DNA from: Bacteroidales bacterium
GTDB taxonomy: Bacteria > Bacteroidota > Bacteroidia > Bacteroidales > P3
DNA: 5,210 nt
NCBI GenBank assembly: GCA_017988355.1
Contig: JAGNRX010000096.1
Coordinates: 1-5,210 of the forward strand
Direction of reading: 5' to 3'
The notes under the pieces were generated by a model. That model saw only the letters and a program-made list of their open reading frames with translations, was not told the origin of the DNA and did not search any database. Made by a program: the position numbers and the translations under genes. This document shows positions 1 through 5,210 of the stretch, one piece after another (position 1 is the first letter of the stretch; each line of letters starts with the position of its first letter).

Positions 1-1
1 C

Positions 2-2098
2 TTTATGGGCTATGAAGAGAAGGTTATACCAATAAAGGTTGTGGCTAATGAGATAACTACCCTTAAAATAGAATTAGAGCCAAGCTCAAGACTACTTAAT
101 GCAGTTGAAATTAGGGCAGATAGATTAGCAGCTAAGACCGAAAGTCAAGTTTCAATTGAAAAAATCACCGCAAAAGATATAACCCAAATGCCTTCCATTG
201 GTGGAACATCCGATTTGGCACAGTATATGCAAGTTCTTCCTGGAGTAATTTTCACTGGTGACCAAGGTGGACAGCTCTACATAAGGGGAGGTTCTGCAAT
301 TCAAAATAAAGTTCTTTTAGATGGTATGGTAATTTATAACCCCTTCCATTCAATAGGTTTGTTTTCAGTTTTTGAAACCGATGTAATTAAAAATGCAGAT
401 ATATTTACAGGTGGATTTGGAGCAAAATACGGAGGAGTTCTTTCATCTGTTATGGATATTTCAACAAGAGACGGAAACAAAAAACAGACAAAAGGGAAGA
501 TAGGAGCAAGTACTTTTGGTGCAAACCTCTTACTTGAGGGTCCAATTATCAAACAAGATACCTCATCAGGACTTTCCTTAACCTATCTCTTGACAGCCAA
601 AAACTCATATCTATCTTATAGCTCAAAAAAACTATACTCCTATATTGACGGAACGCTTCCCTACGATTTCTTCGACCTATACGGAAAACTAACCCTAAGT
701 GGGGAGAATGGATCTAAGATAAGTGCTTTTGGTTTTAACTATACAGACAAAGTTTCAAACTATAAGTCAATTGCTAATTTCGATTGGGTAAATAGAGGAT
801 TGGGTGCAAACTTCTTACTTCTTCCAGGCAACACTTCGGCTTTGGTGGAAGGGATATTTGCATATTCAGACTATACAGTCAGTATGAAAGAAACCACAAC
901 CAAAGATGAGAAAATCAGTAATATTGGAGGATTTAACGTAGGTCTTTCGGCAACCAATTTCTTTGTAGATAATAAATTGATATATGGAATTGAGATGATA
1001 GGTAGCACAACTAGCACAAATATAACAAAATATAAGAATGACAAACCCTCAAGAACCGAAAACACCAATTATTCAACCGAATTAGGGGTTTATGGTCTTT
1101 TCAAAGGGGTTTTGGGTAAGTTTCTCTATGAACCAAGTTTTAGATTGAGCTATTACGCCTCAATGAGTAAAGCATCACCAGAGCCAAGACTTGCATTAAA
1201 ATATAATATAACAGATTGGTTTCGCCTAAAAGCAGCCGCAGGATTATATTCCCAAATCTTTATTGACACCAAACCCGATGTTGATATAGTAAATCTATTC
1301 ACTGGCTACGAAACAATATCGCCAGAGAGCATGAATATTGTAAGAACATATAAGGGTCAAGAAATATCATCCTACTTGCAAAGCTCAAAGCATTTCATAT
1401 TTGGAGCAGAATTTGATCTATCAAGATTTATAACCCTAAACATCGAGGGGTACTACAAAACCATGGACGGATTAATTTCTTTAAATCGCAATAAATACTT
1501 CAACGATGATGAAGATCATGCAGATAAGCCAGAATATTTGAAGAAAGAATATGCGATTGAAAATGGAAAAGCTTATGGAATGGACATTAGCTTGAAATAT
1601 GATGATGATAGATTATATGTTTGGACAGTTTATTCACTTGGGAAAGTAGTTAGAGAGGACGAAAAAGTTCAGTATGCACCACATTACGACAGAAGACATA
1701 ATGTTAATGTATTAATATCATATCAAGTCGGCTTATCACGCTCTTGGGAACTAAGCCTAAGGTGGAACTATGGAAGTGGATTTGCCTACACCCCAAACAA
1801 AGGCGGACAAGAGATGTTAGATTTTCAAACAGGCATAGACTACGACTATATTTATGCAAACGGAACCCTCCAAATGCTACTTGGAGAGTATAATTCTAAA
1901 AGACTACCAGAATATCATAGGTTAGACTTTTCAGTTAAAAAGAGATTTGACGTCTTTAAATCCTCAATCCTTGAACTAAATTTAAGTGTAACAAACGTAT
2001 ATAATAGAAATAACCTATTTTATCAAAACAGAACAACAGGCGAAAGAGTGGATCAGTTGCCAATAATGCCAAGCTTTGGATTAAGCCTAAGTTTCTAA
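2..2098 (+). CDS. TonB-dependent outer-membrane receptor, 5'-truncated by the window edge
   Basis: This is an outer-membrane active transporter that would import an unknown ligand using energy from TonB/ExbBD. The frame is open to the left edge, and the ATG at position 5 is probably internal: the first residues (FMGYEEKVIPI) look like the last strands of a CarboxypepD_reg-like domain, which normally precedes the plug in Bacteroidetes receptors. Counting from that Met, residues 1-27 end this domain. Residues 45-155 are the plug, with the signature LYIRGGSAIQNKVLLDG, then IYNPFHSIGLFSVF and GGFGAKYGGVLSSVMDISTR. Residues from about 165 to 697 are the beta-barrel, rich in alternating aromatic strands and ending in SFGLSLSF with the terminal Phe typical of outer-membrane proteins. 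The barrel has no frameshift. No SusD-type partner follows, and the plug motif is not the SusC type, so a glycan-uptake SusCD role is not supported. The substrate cannot be read from sequence. Family assignment is firm; the true start is outside the window. Confidence 0.93.
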   Translation, partial: FMGYEEKVIPIKVVANEITTLKIELEPSSRLLNAVEIRADRLAAKTESQVSIEKITAKDITQMPSIGGTSDLAQYMQVLPGVIFTGDQGGQLYIRGGSAIQNKVLLDGMVIYNPFHSIGLFSVFETDVIKNADIFTGGFGAKYGGVLSSVMDISTRDGNKKQTKGKIGASTFGANLLLEGPIIKQDTSSGLSLTYLLTAKNSYLSYSSKKLYSYIDGTLPYDFFDLYGKLTLSGENGSKISAFGFNYTDKVSNYKSIANFDWVNRGLGANFLLLPGNTSALVEGIFAYSDYTVSMKETTTKDEKISNIGGFNVGLSATNFFVDNKLIYGIEMIGSTTSTNITKYKNDKPSRTENTNYSTELGVYGLFKGVLGKFLYEPSFRLSYYASMSKASPEPRLALKYNITDWFRLKAAAGLYSQIFIDTKPDVDIVNLFTGYETISPESMNIVRTYKGQEISSYLQSSKHFIFGAEFDLSRFITLNIEGYYKTMDGLISLNRNKYFNDDEDHADKPEYLKKEYAIENGKAYGMDISLKYDDDRLYVWTVYSLGKVVREDEKVQYAPHYDRRHNVNVLISYQVGLSRSWELSLRWNYGSGFAYTPNKGGQEMLDFQTGIDYDYIYANGTLQMLLGEYNSKRLPEYHRLDFSVKKRFDVFKSSILELNLSVTNVYNRNNLFYQNRTTGERVDQLPIMPSFGLSLSF

Positions 2099-2122
2099 GA
2101 AATTAAAACAAAGAAAGAGATA

Positions 2123-2227
2123 ATTAATACGCAGAGTTAAGAAATTAATACGCCGTAATAAATTATTAATACGCCGTAATAATTTTCTGAAACAGCGTAA
2201 TAAAAAATTAATACGCAGAGTTATTTA
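2123..2227. repeat. Tandem array of five 21-bp repeats
   Basis: Five consecutive 21-bp units start at 2123, 2144, 2165, 2186 and 2207 with no spacers. Units 1 and 5 share the core attaatacgcagagtta. Units 2 and 3 share attaatacgccgtaataa. Unit 4 is diverged but keeps register (gcgtaataa aligns exactly). A possible decayed unit at 2102-2122 matches unit 1 at about 12 of 21 positions. The core of units 2 and 3 is nearly palindromic: ATTAATACG, a central C, then CGTAATAAT, with one mismatch between the arms. The array fills most of the spacer between the receptor gene and the lipoprotein gene. Its function is unknown: it could be an operator array, a slippage-generated repeat, or part of a dispersed intergenic repeat family. 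Confidence 0.85.
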
Positions 2228-2250
2228 TCAACCTATTAAAACAACGAATT

Positions 2251-2631
2251 ATGAAACACTTATTATTAATCTTAATGGTTCTAAGCCTTACAATTGTTAG
2301 TTGTAGCACAAAGGAAGAGAAAGCAAAAGAGCTTGTTCAAAAAGAATGGGAAGGACGGGATGTGGAATTGTTTTTAAACGAGCCTTACAAGATGTTTAAC
2401 GAGAAAAAAGATAAAACAGACAATTCTCTTATTGGATATGAGTTATTATATAGGATGAAATTTAACTCAAAGACAGACACTATTTATTATAAAGCTGTTT
2501 TGGATAAAGAATTGACAAAAATCACTAGCAATTCTAGTTCTATTTTAGATTCAGAAAAGCAATTATTGGAAGAATCGGTTCAAAAAGGTGCAGAAGTAGA
2601 TAGTTTGATTGATGTCTTTAATGTGCTTTAA
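2251..2631 (+). CDS. Small hypothetical lipoprotein (126 aa)
   Basis: I do not recognise the mature domain. The N-terminus is a clear type II signal peptide: MKH, then a hydrophobic run LLLILMVLSLTIVS, then Cys18, giving the lipobox IVS-C. Signal peptidase II should cleave before Cys18, leaving a lipid-anchored protein of about 109 residues in the periplasm or outer membrane. Residues 19-24 (STKEEK) are a charged linker that only weakly resembles the acidic surface-export signal of Bacteroidetes lipoproteins, so surface exposure is uncertain. The remainder is charged, with no cysteines, and has a predicted mix of strand (YELLYRMKFNSKTDTIYYKAVLD) and helix (DSEKQLLEESVQKGAEVDSLIDVF). The start ATG follows an A-rich leader (aacgaatt) without a Shine-Dalgarno motif, as is usual in this phylum. 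It lies 152 bp downstream of the receptor gene on the same strand, so readthrough is possible, but the repeat array separates them. Confidence 0.8.
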   Translation: MKHLLLILMVLSLTIVSCSTKEEKAKELVQKEWEGRDVELFLNEPYKMFNEKKDKTDNSLIGYELLYRMKFNSKTDTIYYKAVLDKELTKITSNSSSILDSEKQLLEESVQKGAEVDSLIDVFNVL

Positions 2632-2678
2632 GTTTTAGGCTTATAACTCCATTTTAGTGATTTATTATTCTTGTCAAG

Positions 2679-3140
2679 CTATGCTATTTCAGAAATTTGA
2701 TAGGATAGGACTTCTTTATATTCTAAATAAATGTCTTCAAGGATAATCATGTTTTTGACAAAGAAAGCATAAATTTTCTCATGGTCTTCTTTCCTATACA
2801 TATTAACCCCTCTAAGTTCAAAATACACAGCACTTATTAGAGAGTTTTCAATCCCATCAAAGTTTTCTGACCACTCTAAACCCTCACCAGCTTCATTATC
2901 CCAAAGCTTTCTAAAGGCATAGAAATAACTATAAATCTCTTGTCTTTTTTCTTCACTCTTATTATCAATCTGAAAAAGGACTAAAGCCTTCTGGTGGTCT
3001 GCATAAAATTTCAGCTGTGTGGATTTAATGCTTATTTTAGACATTAGCCACCTTCTCTTAATCTTTTTATTATAGCAATAAGTCTTAAAACCAGCCCAAA
3101 ACTTAGTATTAATATCTCGTTTTTCTTCCTTATCAAACAT
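2679..3140 (-). CDS. DUF4268-family protein (153 aa)
   Basis: This is a cytoplasmic protein of unknown biochemical function that I place in the DUF4268 family by pattern, not by a search. The supporting features are the N-terminal FWAGF block (residues 14-18), a strand around KFYADHQKALVLFQIDNKSEEKR (residues 44-66), a helical segment with LW then GLEW (residues 79-90), the block ISAVYFELRGVNMYRKEDHEKIYAFFVKNMIILEDIY (residues 102-138), and a total length near 150. There is no signal peptide or membrane segment. The start at 3140 is preferred over the internal Met33 because the FW block lies upstream of it. The gene begins 15 bp after the bcp stop on the same strand, so the two are probably one transcript with this gene second. 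Its 3' end faces the lipoprotein gene across a 47-bp gap with no clear hairpin terminator. Stand-alone DUF4268 proteins are seen in Bacteroidetes; I infer no enzymatic role. Confidence 0.75.
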   Translation of the reverse strand: MFDKEEKRDINTKFWAGFKTYCYNKKIKRRWLMSKISIKSTQLKFYADHQKALVLFQIDNKSEEKRQEIYSYFYAFRKLWDNEAGEGLEWSENFDGIENSLISAVYFELRGVNMYRKEDHEKIYAFFVKNMIILEDIYLEYKEVLSYQISEIA

Positions 3141-3155
3141 TTATAAGGTATATTA

Positions 3156-3611
3156 TTATAGGTTTAATATCTGAGTGGAATGTTCCTTTGTCTTAACCTC
3201 TTTTGGAGATATGATTTTTTCAACAACTCCCTTTTCATCAATAATAAATGTTGTTCTAAAAGTTCCCATATATGATTTCCCATACATTTTCTTTTCTCCC
3301 CAAACTCCAAATTGCTCAACTAAGGTTTTGTCAGTATCAGCAATCAATGTAAAAGGCAAATCGTGTTTTGTTTTAAACTTAGTATGTGAAGCCATTGAAT
3401 CAATACTAACCCCAATAACCTCATAACCTGCATTACGCAAATCACTATAACCATCTCTCAAACTGCAAGCCTGAGCAGTGCAACCACTAGTATTATCTTT
3501 AGGATAGAAATAAAGAGCAATCTTCTTTCCCTTGTAATCAGATACCTTAATCTCATCCCCATTTTCATTTACTCCCAAAACCTCAGGAGCTTTATCACCA
3601 ATATTTATCAT
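3156..3611 (-). CDS. bcp: Thioredoxin-dependent thiol peroxidase, Bcp/PrxQ-type peroxiredoxin
   Basis: This cytoplasmic peroxiredoxin would reduce hydrogen peroxide and organic hydroperoxides with electrons from thioredoxin. The 151-residue length is normal for the family. The catalytic signature YFYPKDNTSGCTAQACSLRD spans residues 34-53: Pro37, Thr41 and peroxidatic Cys44 form the active site with Arg119 (in GTFRTTFIID). Cys49, five residues after Cys44, is the resolving cysteine of the atypical two-Cys Bcp arrangement. Other family blocks are GDKAPEVLGVNENGDEI (residues 5-21), GYEVIGVSIDS (62-72), LPFTLIADTDKTLVEQFGVW (85-104) and the C-terminal HSTQIL. The start MINIGDKAPE fits the family. 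The gene is intact and leads a probable two-gene operon with the DUF4268 gene 15 bp downstream. Its promoter should lie in the 3612-3959 region, but no strong Bacteroidetes promoter match is seen on this strand; a TACGTTTA at 3651-3644 is a one-mismatch -7 box. Confidence 0.95.
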   Translation of the reverse strand: MINIGDKAPEVLGVNENGDEIKVSDYKGKKIALYFYPKDNTSGCTAQACSLRDGYSDLRNAGYEVIGVSIDSMASHTKFKTKHDLPFTLIADTDKTLVEQFGVWGEKKMYGKSYMGTFRTTFIIDEKGVVEKIISPKEVKTKEHSTQILNL

Positions 3612-3711
3612 AACTTTAGATTATTAATATTATACTTCTTCTTTAAACGTAGAAAATAGAAATAAGTTTTATTGGAAAGAAAAATCTTAATCTTACAAGG
3701 AGAAGCAATTA

Positions 3712-3728
3712 TGCACTATCACAGTGCA
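3712..3728 (+). promoter_or_regulatory. NtrC-like dyad operator, site 1
   Basis: The 17-bp sequence TGCACTATCACAGTGCA has perfect 6-bp inverted arms (TGCACT and AGTGCA) around a 5-bp centre. This matches the enterobacterial NtrC enhancer consensus TGCACY-N5-GGTGCA at all arm positions except one purine-for-purine change. The sequence match is direct; binding by an NtrC-family activator is inferred. Its centre is 32 bp from the centre of site 2. Confidence 0.55.
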
Positions 3729-3743
3729 ATTCCAGTCAATAAA

Positions 3744-3760
3744 CGCACCATGATAGTGCA
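3744..3760 (-). promoter_or_regulatory. NtrC-like dyad operator, site 2 (opposite orientation)
   Basis: Read on the minus strand this is TGCACTATCATGGTGCG, which matches TGCACY-N5-GGTGCA except for the last base. It agrees with site 1 at 14 of 17 positions and shares the exact 10-base block TGCACTATCA. Together the two sites form a larger inverted repeat (3712-3721 pairs perfectly with 3751-3760, and 3724-3727 with 3745-3748), so an RNA hairpin or REP-like element is the main alternative reading. Confidence 0.55.
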
Positions 3761-3847
3761 ATCTGACTTGGAGATAAGTTTGATACGAATGTATATATAA
3801 GAATAATTATATAAATAATTACATTAATATTTCCATACTTTAAAATA

Positions 3848-3865
3848 ATGTTTTATGTTTGCACC
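3848..3865 (+). promoter_or_regulatory. Candidate promoter for the barrel-protein gene (Bacteroidetes -7 box)
   Basis: TATGTTTG at 3854-3861 matches the Bacteroidetes sigma-A -7 element TAnnTTTG exactly and is followed by CACC, a common continuation in this phylum. Transcription would start near 3868, giving a leader of about 90 bases. No good -33 TTG element is seen 17-23 bases upstream. The same stretch can be read as a sigma-54 promoter with a good -12 TTGCA (3859-3863) but a poor -24 element (ATG in place of TGG at 3848-3850). The sigma-A reading is favoured. Confidence 0.45.
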
Positions 3866-3959
3866 TTATTAAAAACATTGTAGTCATTATTTATAATATA
3901 CTTATTCAATAATTGATTATTAACGCTTGCGTGCAGAATACAAATTAAACATCCAACAC

Positions 3960-4688
3960 ATGAAAAAACTATTATTAATTATTACTTTATTTATTGGCTT
4001 TTCTCTTAGTGGTTTTTCACAACACTATAGTGAAGGCAGTTGGTATCTTGGACCAGAACTCTCTGGAGGGTTTCATATGAAAAGTCTAAATATTGAGGAT
4101 GATGATATTGAAAAGATGAGCCTTTTCTGGAATGCAGGGGCTTATGTAGGTTATTCTTTTACCGACTTAATAGGTTTTCAAGTAGATATAGCATATAATG
4201 GAATGTATGTTTCAGAAAAATCTAAAAATATTATTATTCCTGCAATGGTAACTTTGCAATTCGCATCTCACCAACATTTAGGAATCGGATTAATGTATAG
4301 ATATTGTATTGAAAGTCCTAAGTCGCTTGATGTAGCTTTTGTTCCGTATGATTATAAAGCTCTAAATAATACAAACCTATCAGTAATTCTTGAATTTTCG
4401 ACCTTGACAAATAAGATTTTTTCAATGGGACGCTATACCATCGTTACCGATGAGCTTACAAAGCAAAGAGCTTTTATTAGAGGAGGTTATTCACTAACTA
4501 AAGGGAGTTTTACACTTGTACCAAGAGAAGATATTTGGAATGATACTCCAACAAGTGAGATTAAGTTCAGTTCTTTTTTCTTTGAAGTTGGTTTAAGATA
4601 TGATTTCATAAGCCTTTTTTCAAAAGACTCCAACAAGAAATCAAAAAAGACTTCTCGCAAAACATCAAGTAAATCAAGAAGGCGATAG
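3960..4688 (+). CDS. Small outer-membrane beta-barrel protein with basic C-terminal tail (242 aa)
   Basis: This is a secreted protein predicted to form a small barrel in the outer membrane; its specific role is not recognisable. The start at 3960 is chosen because it opens a canonical signal peptide: MKK, then LLLIITLFIGFSLSG, with probable signal peptidase I cleavage after Ser20 (GFS, then QHYS). An upstream TTG at 3927 would add 11 polar residues before this signal and is unlikely. The mature part has many amphipathic strand-like segments separated by short turns, such as SWYLGPELSGGFHM, LFWNAGAYVGYSF, GFQVDIAYNGMYV and HLGIGLMYRYC, ending with SFFFEVGLRYDFISLF (about residues 204-220), a plausible last barrel strand. 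After it come 22 residues of which 11 are Lys or Arg and 9 are Ser or Thr. The gene is divergent from bcp and convergent with the fimbrillin gene, with 33 bp between the stops. A PorT-like or generic Omp barrel family is likely, but not certain. Confidence 0.8.
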   Translation: MKKLLLIITLFIGFSLSGFSQHYSEGSWYLGPELSGGFHMKSLNIEDDDIEKMSLFWNAGAYVGYSFTDLIGFQVDIAYNGMYVSEKSKNIIIPAMVTLQFASHQHLGIGLMYRYCIESPKSLDVAFVPYDYKALNNTNLSVILEFSTLTNKIFSMGRYTIVTDELTKQRAFIRGGYSLTKGSFTLVPREDIWNDTPTSEIKFSSFFFEVGLRYDFISLFSKDSNKKSKKTSRKTSSKSRRR

Positions 4689-4721
4689 GATAGCAAATGA
4701 TATAACTATTCTATTTAGATC

Positions 4722-5210
4722 TTATTTCTTTGTCACTTTAAGAGTAAAGCGGTTGAAGGATCCAATATCTAGAGCTGGTAAATTCAAAGAAACGGAAATA
4801 TTAGATGATGACGACCAGGTGCTTTGGCAATCATAAACGACTGTGACGGTTACTCCATTACTTGGAATTATAAAAAGACGCTTAGTGCTAACAAAAGATG
4901 CATTCTTAGCAACACTTTGAGTGCCTGAAAAATAAGGGATAGACATCATGCTGATGGGATTAGAAGGAGCCCATGATCCATTCCCTGAGTTAAATGTATA
5001 TATTCCTTTTTTATTTATATTTGATACTGTAATTGATTTTACTGTAATCGTAACAGCAGCAGGAAAAAGAAATCCCCACAAATAATCATCGGGAACATTA
5101 TTAGTTATAGTGAAATCCATTCTAGATAGAGCATGAATAAAACTTAAGTTAGCATATACCGGATTATTATTATTATTCTGATTTATTGTTTTAGCAACAA
5201 TTAAGTCTTT
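4722..5210 (-). CDS. Fimbrillin (Mfa-like) family protein, 5'-truncated by the window edge
   Basis: This is the C-terminal 162 residues of a Bacteroidales fimbrillin-like protein, the class that includes type V pilus stalk and tip subunits and many solitary surface lipoproteins. The frame stays open from the ATG at 5120 to the right edge, so that ATG is internal. The visible start KDLIVAK, followed after a short Asn-rich stretch by NLSFIHALSRMDFTI, matches the family pattern of DLLVA, then a strand with F-HALSK and an F-x-V/I strand. Downstream are Ser/Thr-rich beta strands (VTITVKSITVSNINKKGIYTF, then GSWAPSN, VTVTVVYDC and ISVSLNLP) and the C-terminus FNRFTLKVTKK. Most family members have about 300 residues or more with an N-terminal lipobox, so roughly half is missing here. 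Whether it is a pilus subunit or a solitary surface protein cannot be judged without the upstream neighbours. Confidence 0.82.
   Translation of the reverse strand, partial: KDLIVAKTINQNNNNNPVYANLSFIHALSRMDFTITNNVPDDYLWGFLFPAAVTITVKSITVSNINKKGIYTFNSGNGSWAPSNPISMMSIPYFSGTQSVAKNASFVSTKRLFIIPSNGVTVTVVYDCQSTWSSSSNISVSLNLPALDIGSFNRFTLKVTKK
5163..5177. repeat. Trinucleotide microsatellite (ATT)5 inside the fimbrillin gene
   Basis: Five perfect ATT units on the plus strand encode five consecutive Asn residues on the minus strand, between the DLIVAK and NLSFIHAL blocks of the fimbrillin-like protein. Because the unit is three bases, copy-number change would alter loop length without shifting the frame. 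Confidence 0.8.

Larger units (their letters stand above)
3612..3959. other. Gene-free divergent intergenic region between bcp and the barrel-protein gene
   Basis: This 348-bp stretch separates two divergently transcribed genes and has no credible coding sequence. It is strongly AT-rich except for the dyad-containing block at about 3705-3770, which has distinctly higher GC and looks like a defined regulatory island. To the right lie a very AT-rich tract (about 3785-3848), then the promoter-like sequence at 3854-3865 and a leader of roughly 90 bases before the ATG at 3960. To the left, 3612-3705 would contain the bcp promoter, with no confident motif. Confidence 0.8.

Noticed and set aside
334..1068. 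Two antisense open frames (334-552 and 871-1068, minus)
   Set aside because: They lie wholly inside the well-supported receptor gene, have no recognisable domain and are explained as its shadows.
2123..2227. Possible CRISPR array
   Set aside because: The 21-bp units are contiguous with no unique spacers, and no cas genes are nearby.
2632..2678. Terminator between the convergent lipoprotein and DUF4268 genes
   Set aside because: No GC-containing stem followed by a T tract is visible on either strand; the same holds for 4689-4721.
3175..3426. Plus-strand open frame opposite bcp
   Set aside because: It is antisense to a clear peroxiredoxin with intact active-site motifs and has no protein-like features of its own.
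3848..3883. Eleven-codon open frame (MFYVCTLLKTL) as a leader peptide
   Set aside because: Too short, overlaps the promoter-like sequence so it would precede the transcript start, and shows no attenuator structure.
3927..3959. Upstream TTG start for the barrel protein
   Set aside because: It would put 11 polar residues before an otherwise canonical signal peptide beginning MKKLLL at 3960.
4487..4696. Minus-strand open frame opposite the end of the barrel-protein gene
   Set aside because: Its composition mirrors the basic tail and last strands of the plus-strand gene; no family resemblance.

Overview
The window reads as AT-rich Bacteroidota DNA, most likely order Bacteroidales. The evidence is the mix of protein families: a TonB-dependent receptor with the Bacteroidetes-type plug motif, a fimbrillin (Mfa-like) protein, a DUF4268 protein, and a small outer-membrane barrel. 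The start codons lack Shine-Dalgarno sequences and sit in A-rich contexts, and one promoter matches the Bacteroidetes -7 box TAnnTTTG. All taxonomy and family calls were made by eye, without database searches.

Layout: (1) 2-2098 (+), the 3' part of a TonB-dependent outer-membrane receptor whose N-terminus lies left of the window. (2) 2099-2250, a spacer holding a phased tandem array of about five 21-bp repeats. (3) 2251-2631 (+), a small lipoprotein of unknown function. (4) 2679-3140 (-) and 3156-3611 (-), a DUF4268 protein and the upstream thiol peroxidase Bcp, 15 bp apart and probably cotranscribed from the bcp side. (5) 3612-3959, a gene-free divergent regulatory region with two 17-bp dyads in opposite orientation, centred 32 bp apart and closely resembling NtrC enhancer sites, followed by a Bacteroidetes-type promoter. 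(6) 3960-4688 (+), a small outer-membrane beta-barrel protein with a very basic Ser/Lys/Arg C-terminal tail. (7) 4722-5210 (-), the 3' part of a fimbrillin-like gene that runs off the right edge.

Most of the window concerns the cell envelope: nutrient uptake, a lipoprotein, a barrel protein and a pilus-type surface protein, with one cytoplasmic peroxide-detoxification operon between them. The genes do not form an obvious single system. No phage, transposase, CRISPR or defence genes are seen. The two points most worth a second look are the NtrC-like operator pair in the bcp/barrel-protein intergenic region and the helically phased 21-bp repeat array before the lipoprotein gene.
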